From assembly GCF_024169925.1 (NCBI RefSeq), contig NZ_JALJXF010000001.1, positions 3,664,001 to 3,728,000 of the forward strand: a DNA stretch of 64,000 nt, in the 5' to 3' direction. The stretch's first letter is position 1. Every line of letters starts with the position of its first letter. The DNA comes from Methylorubrum extorquens (GTDB taxonomy: Bacteria; Pseudomonadota; Alphaproteobacteria; Rhizobiales; Beijerinckiaceae). The translations under genes were made by a program, and so were the position numbers. Positions 28,637 through 36,523 of the stretch are shown piece after piece. The notes beneath the pieces are model-generated. The model saw only the letters and a list, made by a program, of their open reading frames with translations, was not told where the DNA came from and did not search any database.

Positions 28637-29155
28637 TTACGGGTTGGAGGCAGGGGGATTGGACGACGGAGTGGCGGACGTCGTCTGGCTCTGACCGCCG
28701 AGGCTGTGCGGCAGCATCCGGTCGAGGTTCAGCCGCTGCACGGCGACCATCAGCGCGACGGTGAGCACGGCGGTGATGATCGCGGTCAACACGAGGGCGC
28801 CGGTGCCGGGCAGGCGGCCGACCCGGTCGGACAGCGTGCGGACTTCGCTGCGCAGCGACGAGAGATCGACCTGCCGGGCAGCGTCGTTCATCCGGGTCGA
28901 GGCCGACTCGATCTTCTCCTCGACGCGCGAGAGCAGCGCCTCGGAGCGGGCATACTTGTCCTCGATCCGCGCCGTCTTGTCCTCAATGCGGGCGAGCTGG
29001 TCGGCGTGGTTGACGGCGCCGGAGGCCGGCAGCTCGGCCTTGCCGACGCTCGGCGGCGGGGCCGCGGGCGTCACGGTGGCAGGCGGCGCGGAGGAGGACG
29101 AGGGGGCGGGAATGAAGTCGGTCCCGGAAGGCTTGGCCGGCGAGGTCTCGGTCAT
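28637..29155 (-). CDS. hypothetical single-pass membrane protein with coiled coil (172 aa)
   Basis: I know of no named family. The N-terminal ~45 residues are Pro/Ala/Ser-rich and disordered. Residues about 50-115 form heptad-like helix with repeated A-R-I-E-D-K (D-Q-L-A-R-I-E-D-K-T-A-R-I-E-D-K-Y-A-R is a near tandem repeat), then R-V-E-E-K-I-E-S-A. One transmembrane helix follows (G-A-L-V-L-T-A-I-I-T-A-V-L-T-V-A-L-M-V-A, about 120-140) and a short Ser/Pro tail. It sits between gap and pgk with 15 bp to pgk, so it is probably cotranscribed with glycolytic genes. Possibly a scaffold at the membrane; that is inference. Confidence 0.7.
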   Translation of the reverse strand: MTETSPAKPSGTDFIPAPSSSSAPPATVTPAAPPPSVGKAELPASGAVNHADQLARIEDKTARIEDKYARSEALLSRVEEKIESASTRMNDAARQVDLSSLRSEVRTLSDRVGRLPGTGALVLTAIITAVLTVALMVAVQRLNLDRMLPHSLGGQSQTTSATPSSNPPASNP

Positions 29156-29217
29156 CGCGTACGCACCTTGCAGCTTCGGCGAGCCGGGCTCGCCCCAGGG
29201 AACTCGATCGACAATTG

Positions 29218-29248
29218 GGGGCGGCCGGCTCGGAGGCCGGCCGCCCTT
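29218..29248 (-). terminator. strong hairpin after gap
   Basis: An 11-bp perfect stem (29219-29229 with 29236-29246) with a six-base loop, starting about 22 bp beyond the gap stop. No U-tract follows on the minus strand, so it may attenuate or stabilise the gap transcript rather than end it fully; read-through into the coiled-coil gene and pgk remains possible. Confidence 0.55.
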
Positions 29249-29268
29249 CGTCAGGCGTAGCTAGAGCG

Positions 29269-30276
29269 TCAGATCAGCTTGGCCATGGCCACGGCGGTGT
29301 CGGCCATGCGGTTCGAGAAGCCCCACTCGTTGTCGTACCAGGACAGGATGCGCACGAAGGTGCCGTCCATGACCTTGGTCTGGTCGAGGTGGAAGGTGGA
29401 CGAGTGCGGATCGTGATTGAAGTCGATCGACACGTTCGGCCGGTCGGTGACGCCGAGCACACCCTTGAGCGGGCCGGCGGCGGCGGCCTTGATCGCGTCG
29501 TTGATCTCCTGGACCGAGGTCTCGCGCTTGGCCGTGAACACGAGATCGACCGCCGAGACGTTCGGGGTCGGCACGCGGATCGCGGTGCCGTCGAGCTTGC
29601 CCTTCAACTCCGGCAGGACGAGGCCGACAGCCTTGGCCGCGCCGGTCGAGGTCGGGATCATCGAGAGCGCCGCGGCGCGGGCCCGGTAGAGATCCTTGTG
29701 CATCTGATCCAGCGAGGGCTGGTCGTTGGTGTAGGAGTGGATCGTGGTCATGAAGCCGCGCTCGATGCCCACGGTCTCGTCGAGGATCTTGGCGACCGGC
29801 GCGAGGCAGTTCGTGGTGCAGGAGGCGTTCGAGACCACGAGGTGCTCGGCGGTGAGCCGGTCGTGGTTCACGCCGTAGACGACCGTGAGGTCGGCCCCGT
29901 CGGCGGGCGCCGAGACGAGGACGCGCTTGGCGCCGGCGTCGAGATGGGCCTTCGCCTTGTCCTTCGAGGTGAAGATGCCGGTGCATTCCAGCGCGATGTC
30001 GACCCCGAGGTCGCGGTGGGGCAGCTCGGCCGGGTTGCGCACGGCGGTGACGCGGATGCGCTTGCCGTTAATGACGATGTCGTCGCCCTCGACCGCGACC
30101 TCGGCCGGGAAGCGGCCATGCACGGAATCGTAGCGCAGCAGGTGGGCGTTGGTCTCGACCGGGCCGAGATCGTTGATCGCGACGACCTCGATGTCGGTGC
30201 GGCCGGCTTCGACGATGGCGCGCAGCACGTTACGGCCGATGCGCCCGAACCCGTTGATGGCAACCTTGACGGTCAC
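29269..30276 (-). CDS. gap: glyceraldehyde-3-phosphate dehydrogenase, type I
   Basis: NAD(P)-dependent phosphorylating GAPDH. The 335-residue product has the N-terminal Rossmann G-F-G-R-I-G-R-N, the catalytic Cys in [10 protein letters not shown] (about residue 153) with the partner His in [10 protein letters not shown], and the C-terminal [13 protein letters not shown]. It uses GTG 30276 with AAGGAG eight nt upstream. It is the first of the block gap, coiled-coil protein, pgk, fba. No RuBisCO, phosphoribulokinase or transketolase gene is adjacent, so the block serves central metabolism or gluconeogenesis here rather than a recognisable Calvin operon. Confidence 0.97.
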   Translation of the reverse strand: MTVKVAINGFGRIGRNVLRAIVEAGRTDIEVVAINDLGPVETNAHLLRYDSVHGRFPAEVAVEGDDIVINGKRIRVTAVRNPAELPHRDLGVDIALECTGIFTSKDKAKAHLDAGAKRVLVSAPADGADLTVVYGVNHDRLTAEHLVVSNASCTTNCLAPVAKILDETVGIERGFMTTIHSYTNDQPSLDQMHKDLYRARAAALSMIPTSTGAAKAVGLVLPELKGKLDGTAIRVPTPNVSAVDLVFTAKRETSVQEINDAIKAAAAGPLKGVLGVTDRPNVSIDFNHDPHSSTFHLDQTKVMDGTFVRILSWYDNEWGFSNRMADTAVAMAKLI

Positions 30277-30738
30277 GGCGTGACTCCTTCGAAATGGGGC
30301 GCACCCGCGCGCCGATGGGGAACCGGTCGGGCCGGCCGGCGGCGTTCGCGCGCGGCACCCGATGAACGTGGGACCGCTCCAAGCGGGGCGGCACTGAACG
30401 GGGGATGAACCGTGAGGCGGCCCGCAGCCGTCCGGTCGGCGGACGGTCTGAGCGGGGAGCCGGGAAGAGTCACGGTTTCAGAAATCCGTAGGGCGGCCCC
30501 GCGCCGGGGGATCGGGGCCGGGCGCCGGCTCTCTAACATGGCGCCCGAGGCTGTCAAAGATCGGGGGCAAGCCTGTGAATTGTCTGGAATTTCGAATGCG
30601 CTTGGCTGAAACCTGTTCGCAGCGGGGGTTCGGAGTACCGCGAAAGTCCTTCCGCCGCCGGCCGTTTACGTTCTGGTCGCCGTGGCGCGGGGCGCGTTTC
30701 GTGGCAGACTCCGATGACGCGGCAACCGACGGGTGGAG
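30277..30738. other. divergent intergenic region, gap / DUF4164 (462 bp)
   Basis: No gene is supported. The gap ribosome-binding site is at its left end. A small hairpin (CCGTCC 30428-30433 with GGACGG 30441-30446) is the only clear structure. The right part, 30560-30720, is noticeably less GC-rich and is the likely place for the promoters of both directions, but I see no match to a named promoter class. Confidence 0.5.
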
Positions 30739-31071
30739 ATGGCGCGAGATATGGCGCGAGCGGAGACGAAGGCAGCGCAAGGAAGGGGGCAGGACGGTGG
30801 CGGGCTGGAAGAGGCCCTGCACCGGCTCGACGCCGCGCTGGCGCTGCTCGAGACGGCGGTGGCCCGCAAGCTCGAATCCGAGCGCAGCCGCGGCGACCGG
30901 GAGACGGAGTTCGCCCTGCTAGAGGAGGACCGGGTGCGGCTCGCCGCCGAACTCGACGCGGCGGGGGCGCGGCTCGCCCGGATGAATTCCACCACCGGTG
31001 AGGTCAACCGCCGCCTCGATCGCGCCATCGAGACGGTGGAAGACGTGCTGTCCGGCCCCACCGGGCGCTGA
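30739..31071 (+). CDS. DUF4164 family protein
   Basis: A 110-residue, entirely helical, charged protein: E-E-A-L-H-R-L-D-A-A-L-A-L-L-E-T-A-V-A near residues 23-41 and continuous coiled coil to the end (R-L-A-A-E-L-D-A-A-G-A-R-L-A-R). DUF4164 proteins sit directly upstream of zapA in many Hyphomicrobiales genomes and are small coiled-coil proteins of unknown role; here zapA starts 34 bp downstream, which supports the call. ATG 30739 is preferred to GTG 30733. A link to cell division, through ZapA, is plausible but inferred. Confidence 0.85.
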   Translation: MARDMARAETKAAQGRGQDGGGLEEALHRLDAALALLETAVARKLESERSRGDRETEFALLEEDRVRLAAELDAAGARLARMNSTTGEVNRRLDRAIETVEDVLSGPTGR

Positions 31072-31105
31072 GTTGGCGCTGAGTTCGAGTCAGGTTCACA
31101 CGCGG

Positions 31106-31477
31106 ATGCCGCACGTCAACGTCACCATCGCGGGCAAGAGCTACCGGATGGCCTGCGGCCCCGGCGAGGAGGATCACCTCGCGGCCCTGGCCAAGAGCTT
31201 CGACGACCGCGTCAGCGAAATGCGCGGCACCTTCGGCGAGATCGGCGACATGCGCCTGCACGTCATGGCCTCGCTGACCCTGGCCGACGAACTGCTCGAA
31301 GCCCGCCGCCGCATCGCCGACCTGGAACAGCACGCGACCCAGGGCGCGGCCGATCAGGCCCGGCTCGCGAGCGGTGTCGGCATCGCCGCCGAGCGGATCG
31401 ACCGACTGGCGCGGGCGCTGTCGGGGCAGCCGGGCGGCGCTTCCGCCGGCAAGGGCGAGGCCGGCCGCGGCGGCTGA
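31106..31477 (+). CDS. zapA: cell division protein ZapA
   Basis: Crosslinks FtsZ protofilaments in the Z-ring. The 123-residue product begins with the beta-hairpin M-P-H-V-N-V-T-I-A-G-K-S-Y-R-M-A-C, typical of ZapA, then a short helix with D-H-L-A-A-L-A-K-S-F-D-D-R-V and a C-terminal coiled coil (L-T-L-A-D-E-L-L-E-A-R-R-R-I-A-D-L-E). The end is Gly-rich. ATG 31106 is chosen from the family N-terminus; the frame is open further upstream, overlapping DUF4164. The 6S RNA and cyclo-ligase genes follow, the standard zapA-ssrS-fau order of proteobacteria. Confidence 0.93.
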   Translation: MPHVNVTIAGKSYRMACGPGEEDHLAALAKSFDDRVSEMRGTFGEIGDMRLHVMASLTLADELLEARRRIADLEQHATQGAADQARLASGVGIAAERIDRLARALSGQPGGASAGKGEAGRGG

Positions 31478-31531
31478 GCGGGGCGGGAGCACGCACAGCC
31501 GGCTTCGAATTTCTGAGGCGTGACACGATCG

Positions 31532-31690
31532 CCCCCTGGCGTCCGAGCCCCGGCGCGTCTATCTCTGGCGGGCGGGGCTGCAGAGTTCGTCAGGAGAACT
31601 TTCCCCGGGGCCTTATCGACTCCCCAGGGAGCTGTCACTGGCCTCGTCCGTGGACTTGGCCAACACGGCGCCCACCTACACTGTAGGTTT
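31532..31690 (+). ncRNA. ssrS: 6S RNA
   Basis: Regulatory RNA that binds the housekeeping RNA polymerase holoenzyme. Evidence is position and sequence: it lies in the 240-bp gap between zapA and the 5-formyl-THF cyclo-ligase gene, the conserved location in Alphaproteobacteria; the strand is set by that synteny. Central-bubble-like sequence is recognisable (CTTTCCCCGGGGCCTTATCG, then ACTCCCCAGGGA), and the 5' GGCGTC (31538-31543) can pair with 3' GGCGCC (31667-31672) through a G-U pair. Ends are approximate to about 15 nt; a covariance-model search would fix them. Confidence 0.85.
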
Positions 31691-31717
31691 CCCGGGATCG
31701 ACACTCCAACGGCTCAA

Positions 31718-32308
31718 GTGGCTCCGCACTCATCCTCCGAACGCTCGCTGAAGGCGAGCCTCCGCGCCGAGGCGCTGGCCCGCCGCGACGCGCTCTCGCC
31801 CGAGGCCCGCCTCGCCGGCGCGCTGCGCGCCGCGGACATCATCGCGGCCATCCCCGAACTGGCCGAAGCGCCGCTTGTCGGCGCCTTCTGGCCGATCCGC
31901 TCCGAGATCGACCCGCGCCCGCTGATCGAGCGCTTTTTCGCCCGCGGCCAGCGTGTCGCATTACCGAAGGTGACCAAGCAGGGCCTCGTCTTCCGTGAGT
32001 GGCGCGCGGGCGAGGAACTGGTGAAGGGCGGCTTCGGCCTCAGTGAGCCCCGCGACGACCTTCCCCCGCTCGACCCCACCGCCCTGATCGTGCCGCTCGC
32101 CGCCTTCGACCGGGCGGGCCAGCGCATCGGCTACGGCGCCGGCTACTACGATCAGGCGATCGAGCGGCTCTCGAAGAACGGACCGGTGCTGACGGTCGGC
32201 ATCGCTTTCTCCGTCCAGGAGATCGCACAGGTGCCGGCCGAGCCGCACGACCGCCCGCTCGACCATCTCGTGACCGAGGCCGGTCTCGTGCCGCTCCGGC
32301 AAAACTGA
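31718..32308 (+). CDS. fau: 5-formyltetrahydrofolate cyclo-ligase
   Basis: Converts 5-formyl-THF to methenyl-THF using ATP. The 196 residues contain the N-terminal basic helix (L-K-A-S-L-R-A-E-A-L-A-R-R-D), W-P-I-R-S-E-I-D-P-R-P in the middle, V-P-L-A-A-F-D-R-A-G-Q-R-I and the phosphate loop G-Y-G-A-G-Y-Y-D (near residues 139-146). GTG 31718 (V-A-P-H-S-S-S-E-R) is the best start; upstream in-frame sequence falls inside the 6S RNA. Next to 6S RNA in many proteobacteria. In methylotrophs folate-linked C1 flux is large, so this enzyme has an evident role. Confidence 0.92.
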   Translation: MAPHSSSERSLKASLRAEALARRDALSPEARLAGALRAADIIAAIPELAEAPLVGAFWPIRSEIDPRPLIERFFARGQRVALPKVTKQGLVFREWRAGEELVKGGFGLSEPRDDLPPLDPTALIVPLAAFDRAGQRIGYGAGYYDQAIERLSKNGPVLTVGIAFSVQEIAQVPAEPHDRPLDHLVTEAGLVPLRQN

Positions 32309-32317
32309 TTCGACGCG

Positions 32318-33139
32318 ATGCGCATCCTCTTCCTCGGCGACATCGTCGGACGTCCCGGCCGCTATGCCGTCACCGAACGCCTGCCGGCCCTGCGTGAGCG
32401 CTGGCGCCTCGATTGCGTGGTCATCAACGGCGAGAACGCGGCCGGCGGCTTCGGCATCACCGAATCGATCTGCGACGAAATCCTCCAGGCCGGCGCCGAC
32501 GCCGTGACGCTCGGCAACCACTCCTTCGACCAGCGCGAAGCGCTCGTCTTCATCGCCCGCCAGCCGCGGCTGATCCGCCCGGCGAACTACCCGCCGGGCA
32601 CGCCGGGCCGCGGCGCCACGGTGATCGAGACGCCCCGCGGCGCGCGCGTCCTCGTCGTCAACGTGATGGGCCGGATCTATCTCGACCCGCTCGACGATCC
32701 CTTCGCCGCGGCCGACCGCGAACTCGACGCCTGCCCGCTCGGCGCGGCGGCGGATGCGGTAATCGTCGACATGCACGCCGAGGCCACCAGCGAGAAGCAG
32801 GCCATGGGGCATTTCCTCGACGGCCGCGCCAGCCTCGTCGTCGGCACCCACACCCATGCGCCGACCGCCGATCACCGCATCCTGCCCCACGGCACCGCCT
32901 ACCTGTCGGATGCCGGGATGTGCGGCGACTACGATTCCGTGCTCGGGATGCAGAAGGACGAGCCGGTGCGCCGCTTCCTTCAGAAGACGCCGGGCTCGCG
33001 TCTCGAAGCGGCCACCGGCGAGGGCACCCTGTGCGGCATCGCGGTCGAGACCGACGACGCGACGGGTCTGGCCAAGCGCGTCTGGGCCGTACGCCTCGGG
33101 CCGCATCTCGAGGAGACCTGGCCGCGCGAGTGGGATTGA
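32318..33139 (+). CDS. YmdB-type metallophosphoesterase (TIGR00282)
   Basis: A 273-residue calcineurin-like phosphoesterase. Family motifs: F-L-G-D-I-V-G-R-P-G-R (residues 5-15), N-G-E-N-A-A-G-G-F-G-I-T, G-N-H-S-F-D-Q-R-E, V-D-M-H-A-E-A-T-S-E-K-Q-A-M-G (near 150) and G-T-H-T-H-A-P-T-A-D, which together bind two metals. Bacillus YmdB in this family hydrolyses 2',3'-cyclic nucleotides; the substrate here is unproven. It starts 10 bp after fau, so the two are an operon. Confidence 0.93.
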   Translation: MRILFLGDIVGRPGRYAVTERLPALRERWRLDCVVINGENAAGGFGITESICDEILQAGADAVTLGNHSFDQREALVFIARQPRLIRPANYPPGTPGRGATVIETPRGARVLVVNVMGRIYLDPLDDPFAAADRELDACPLGAAADAVIVDMHAEATSEKQAMGHFLDGRASLVVGTHTHAPTADHRILPHGTAYLSDAGMCGDYDSVLGMQKDEPVRRFLQKTPGSRLEAATGEGTLCGIAVETDDATGLAKRVWAVRLGPHLEETWPREWD

Positions 33140-33271
33140 GTCCACCTCTGCGCCTCAAGGCTCGTTGAACGATAGCGCACCGTGACTTGATCGCGGCAGG
33201 CCGAGCCGCCAGAGTGCCGCCGGTTTCGACACAGCGGTGCCGCCGGTCCCGGCGTCAGGCCCAACACGAGT

Positions 33272-34273
33272 ATGGACCCGATGGCGGCCCGTTCCGCGTC
33301 CCTCGACACGCCTCCCCTCGCCAAGCCCGGCATGACGCTGGTGCGGATGCTGGTGTTCCTTGCGCTCGCGGGCTTCCTTGCCTTCGTCCTCTACAAGCAG
33401 ATCACCCCGGCCTTCCTCGCCAATCCGGGCCTCAACGGGCTGATCCTCGGCGTGCTCCTGATCGCGGTGCTGCTTGCCTTCGGGCAGGTGACGCGGCTGT
33501 TTCGCGAGGTGCGCTACGTCAACGCGGTCGCCGCCGGGCAGAACCCGAAGGACCGGCCGTCGCTTCTCGCGCCGCTGCTGCCGGCCATCGCGGCGCGCCG
33601 CGAGGGGATGACGCTCTCATCCACCCGCGCGCATCTCGACACCACGGCGGTGCGGCTCGACGAGGGCCGCGAGATCCTGCGCTACATCGCCGGCATCCTG
33701 ATCCTGCTTGGCCTGCTCGGCACCTTCTGGGGCCTGATCGAGACGCTCTCGGCGGTGGGCTCTGTGATTGGCGGCATGCGCGGCGGTGGGGATGCGGCGG
33801 TGATGTTCGACGAACTCAAGAGCGGGCTAGCCGTGCCCCTGTCCGGCATCGGCCTCGCCTTCTCCGCCTCGCTGTTCGGCCTCGCCTCCTCGTTGATCGT
33901 CGGCTTCCTCGACCTTCAGGCAGGGCAGGCCCATTCCCGCTTCCACAACGAGTTGGAGGACTGGCTCGTCTCCGGCGAGGAGCAGGCGGTCGCCACCACC
34001 GCCGTCGCGGCGCGCCCGGCGCCCGAGCACGATCCCGCCATCGCCCGCGAGTTGCAGGCGGCGGTCGATCGGCTGAGCGGCGTCATCGCCGAGGGCGCCG
34101 GGGGCCGGGGTGCGACCCAGGCGATGACCAACCTCGCCGAGGGCATCCAGGGCCTCGTGCAGCACATGCGCGCCGAGCAGCAGATGATCCGCGACTGGGT
34201 CGAGGCCCAGGCCGCCCGGGAGCGTGAATTGAAGCAGGTGCTCGAACGGCTGGCGCGCGAGAAGGTCAACTGA
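33272..34273 (+). CDS. MotA/TolQ/ExbB-type proton-channel-like membrane protein
   Basis: A 333-residue protein with two N-terminal helices (about 20-45 and 55-75), a cytoplasmic loop, then a pair of helices carrying G-I-L-I-L-L-G-L-L-G-T-F-W-G-L (near 145) and P-L-S-G-I-G-L-A-F-S-A-S-L-F-G-L-A (near 185), the MotA/TolQ/ExbB signature. A long helical C-terminal region (about 255-333) replaces the usual short tail. It is followed after 4 bp by an OmpA-domain partner, so together they form a probable peptidoglycan-tethered ion-channel unit. No flagellar, tol or exbD genes are adjacent. Start ATG 33272 (next ATG 33281). Confidence 0.85.
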   Translation: MDPMAARSASLDTPPLAKPGMTLVRMLVFLALAGFLAFVLYKQITPAFLANPGLNGLILGVLLIAVLLAFGQVTRLFREVRYVNAVAAGQNPKDRPSLLAPLLPAIAARREGMTLSSTRAHLDTTAVRLDEGREILRYIAGILILLGLLGTFWGLIETLSAVGSVIGGMRGGGDAAVMFDELKSGLAVPLSGIGLAFSASLFGLASSLIVGFLDLQAGQAHSRFHNELEDWLVSGEEQAVATTAVAARPAPEHDPAIARELQAAVDRLSGVIAEGAGGRGATQAMTNLAEGIQGLVQHMRAEQQMIRDWVEAQAARERELKQVLERLAREKVN

Positions 34274-34277
34274 GAGC

Positions 34278-35291
34278 ATGGCGTCGATCCGCGCGCGTTC
34301 GCAGCGCAGCCTGAATGTCTGGCCGGGCTATGTCGATGCGCTGGCGACGCTTCTGCTCGCCGTCGTGTTCCTGCTCACCGTCTTCGTGGTGGGGCAGTTC
34401 TTCCTCTCGCAGGAGCTGACCGGGCGCGACGCGGTGCTGGTCCGCCTCAACCGCCAGATCGCTGACCTCACCGACCTGCTGGCGCTGGAGCGCTCCAGCC
34501 GCCGCGCCCAGGAGGAGGCGGCCTCCGGCCTGCGCAACACCCTGACCGCCACGGAAGCCGAACGCGACCGGCTCCGGGCACTGACCGATGCCAGCGAAGC
34601 GGCCCAGGGCAAGAGCGCCGACGTCGATGCCCAGCTCGCGGCCGAGCGCGGCGCGACGCAACGGGCCCAGAACCAAGTCGAGCTTCTGAACGAGCAGATC
34701 CGGGCCTTGCGCCGACAGCTCGCAGCGCTCGAAGACGCACTGGCGGCCTCCGAATCCCGCGACCGGGAGAGCCAGGCCCGCATCGCCGAACTCGGCAGCC
34801 GCCTCAATGTGGCCCTCGCCCAGCGGGTGCAGGAACTGGCCCGCTACCGCTCCGACTTCTTCGGGCGCCTGCGCCAAGTCATCGGCAGCCGCACGGATGT
34901 CCGCATCGTCGGCGACCGCTTCGTGCTGCAATCCGAGGTGCTGTTCGCAGCCGGCTCTGCCGCGCTGAAGCCCGAAGCCGGGCCGGAACTCGATCGGATC
35001 GCGGGGGCGATCCTCGACATCGCGCGGGAAATCCCCGCCGACATCCCCTGGGTGCTGCGCGTCGATGGCCACACCGATGCGCGCCCGATCCAGTCGGCCC
35101 AGTTCCCGTCGAACTGGGCGCTGTCGGCGTCGCGTGCCATCGCCGTGGTGCAGTACCTGCGGAGCAAGGGCCTGCCGCCGCAGCGGCTCCTGGCCGGCGC
35201 CTTCGGCGAGTACCAGCCGCTCGATTCGGGAACGAGCGAGGAGGCTTATTCACGAAATCGCCGCATCGAGATGAAGTTGACCGAGCGGTGA
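34278..35291 (+). CDS. OmpA/MotB-like peptidoglycan-binding protein
   Basis: A 337-residue partner of the preceding gene. A single N-terminal membrane helix (W-P-G-Y-V-D-A-L-A-T-L-L-L-A-V-V-F-L-L-T, about 15-40) matches MotB plug-and-anchor helices, then a long coiled coil (about 55-190; many Gln/Glu/Arg heptads) and a C-terminal OmpA domain (about 215-335) with F-A-A-G-S-A-A-L-K-P, D-G-H-T-D-A-R-P-I near residue 259 and N-R-R-I-E-M-K-L. The conserved Asp of MotB (D-A-L-A-T in helix) is in place. Thus the pair resembles a stator. Function unknown; it is common in Hyphomicrobiales and separate from flagellar clusters. Confidence 0.88.
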   Translation: MASIRARSQRSLNVWPGYVDALATLLLAVVFLLTVFVVGQFFLSQELTGRDAVLVRLNRQIADLTDLLALERSSRRAQEEAASGLRNTLTATEAERDRLRALTDASEAAQGKSADVDAQLAAERGATQRAQNQVELLNEQIRALRRQLAALEDALAASESRDRESQARIAELGSRLNVALAQRVQELARYRSDFFGRLRQVIGSRTDVRIVGDRFVLQSEVLFAAGSAALKPEAGPELDRIAGAILDIAREIPADIPWVLRVDGHTDARPIQSAQFPSNWALSASRAIAVVQYLRSKGLPPQRLLAGAFGEYQPLDSGTSEEAYSRNRRIEMKLTER

Positions 35292-35298
35292 GAATGAA

Positions 35299-35434
35299 TC
35301 CCTCTCCCCTCCGCGGGAGAAGGTGGCCCTCGAAGGGGGTCGGGTGAGCGGCCGGCTCCGCATTGTCCGGAAGCGTCGCTCCCCTCTCCGGCCTCGCATG
35401 CGCGAGGCACCCTCCCCCGCAGAGGGGTGAGGGT
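35299..35434. repeat. REP-like inverted repeat between convergent genes
   Basis: Two ~28-bp arms (35299-35326 and 35407-35434) are imperfect inverted copies: CCCTCTCCCCTCCGCGGGAG pairs with CTCCCCCGCAGAGGGGTGAG. About 80 bp of GC-rich DNA lies between, with a further small stem (GCCTCGCATGCGCGAGGC near 35391-35408). It fills the space between two convergent genes and could end transcription from both sides. A similar half occurs near 43296-43325. Confidence 0.65.
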
Positions 35435-35442
35435 TCGCACCA

Positions 35443-36450
35443 CTAAAACTCGCCCCGATACGCGAACAACCCCGGCACGCCGCCGGTCATCACGAACAGC
35501 ACCGCCGCGCCGCGCTCGTACAGGCCGGCGCGCACGTCGTGGAGCAGCCCGGCGAACGCCTTGCCGCTGTAGACGGGGTCGAGCAGCAGCCCTTCGGTCC
35601 GAGCCATCAGCCGCACCGCTTCGCGCATGCCCTCGGTCGGGATGCCGTAGCCCGGCCCTCGATGGGCGCCGTCCACGCGGATGGCATCATCGGAGAGCGT
35701 CTGGCTACCATCGATCAGCGTGAGGGTGTCTCGGGCCCTGGCCAGCGTCGCGGCCGTCGCCTCGGGCTCGGGGGCGAGCACCGTGTAGGATTGGGCGAGA
35801 TGAGGGTCGCGGCCGGCGGCGGTGAGGCCGGCGGCAAGCCCGGCATGGGTGCCCGAACTGCCGTTCGGCACGACGATGCGGGCAAAGGCGAGGCCGAGAT
35901 TGGCCGTCTGCTCCAGGATCTCGGCGGCGCAAGCCGCGTAGCCGAGACAGCCGAGCGGGCTCGACCCGCCGGAGGGGAAGACGTAGACGCGCCGCCCCTC
36001 CGCCCTCAATTCCTCCGCCCGCGCCTCGGCCTGCGCCAGAGAATCCGCCTCGCCCGGCAGCAGATGGACACGGGCACCGAACAGGTCCTGCAACAGCCGG
36101 TTGCCGTTGGCGGTATAATCGGCGTCCTCCCGCGGAACGCTGCGGGTGAGGAACAGCTCGCAGGCCAGCCCCATCCGCGCGGCGGAGGCGGCGGTGAGCC
36201 GGGCGTGGTTCGATTGCAGCGCGCCGACGGTGATCACCGTGTCGGCCCGCTCCGCCAGCGCCTGACCCAGCAGAAATTCGAGCTTGCGCAGCTTGTTGCC
36301 GCCCAATCCCACGGGGCCGATGTCGTCGCGTTTCACGAACAGGCGGACGCCGTTCAGCTCGGGCCCGAGATGGGTCGAGAGACGGTCGAGGGAGCGGATC
36401 GGCGTCGGCCCGTCGGTGAGTGCGACACGGGGGAAGCGGGTGAGATCCAT
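35443..36450 (-). CDS. dcyD: D-cysteine desulfhydrase / ACC-deaminase-family PLP enzyme
   Basis: A 335-residue fold-type II PLP enzyme. The PLP lysine is in G-G-N-K-L-R-K-L-E (Lys about residue 53) and the conserved Q-S-N-H-A-R near 80-85 follows. N-G-S-S-G-T-H-A-G is the phosphate-binding loop. The end P-G-L-F-A-Y matches D-cysteine desulfhydrase/ACC deaminase proteins. Distinguishing the two needs active-site residues I cannot settle here; overall length and the G-G-N-K-x-R-K motif favour D-cysteine desulfhydrase. Starts at ATG 36450. Confidence 0.85.
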   Translation of the reverse strand: MDLTRFPRVALTDGPTPIRSLDRLSTHLGPELNGVRLFVKRDDIGPVGLGGNKLRKLEFLLGQALAERADTVITVGALQSNHARLTAASAARMGLACELFLTRSVPREDADYTANGNRLLQDLFGARVHLLPGEADSLAQAEARAEELRAEGRRVYVFPSGGSSPLGCLGYAACAAEILEQTANLGLAFARIVVPNGSSGTHAGLAAGLTAAGRDPHLAQSYTVLAPEPEATAATLARARDTLTLIDGSQTLSDDAIRVDGAHRGPGYGIPTEGMREAVRLMARTEGLLLDPVYSGKAFAGLLHDVRAGLYERGAAVLFVMTGGVPGLFAYRGEF

Positions 36451-36474
36451 CGATCGCCTTCGTCTGCGTCAGCG

Positions 36475-36523
36475 CTTCATCTTTGTCCGAAAGCCGGCGT
36501 CCGCCTTTCGGGATGATGCTCTA
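36475..36523. repeat. half copy of dispersed palindromic element (copy B)
   Basis: The segment CATCTTTGTCCGAAAGCCGG followed by CGTCCGCCTTTCGGGATGATGCTCTA matches the second palindrome of the full element at 39152-39251 (opposite orientation) and 43132-43235 (same orientation). It lies between the desulfhydrase gene and the ABC exporter and overlaps the exporter's stop codon by 3 bp. Confidence 0.7.

Noticed and set aside
29269..30276. Calvin-cycle operon
   Set aside because: gap, pgk and fba are adjacent and the aldolase is of the CbbA-like type, but no RuBisCO, phosphoribulokinase, transketolase or cbbR gene is present here.
33272..35291. Possible Zorya-type defence pair (ZorA/ZorB)
   Set aside because: ZorA and ZorB are MotA/ExbB- and OmpA-like, but no ZorC/ZorD or ZorE helicase or nuclease gene follows; the neighbours are ordinary core genes.
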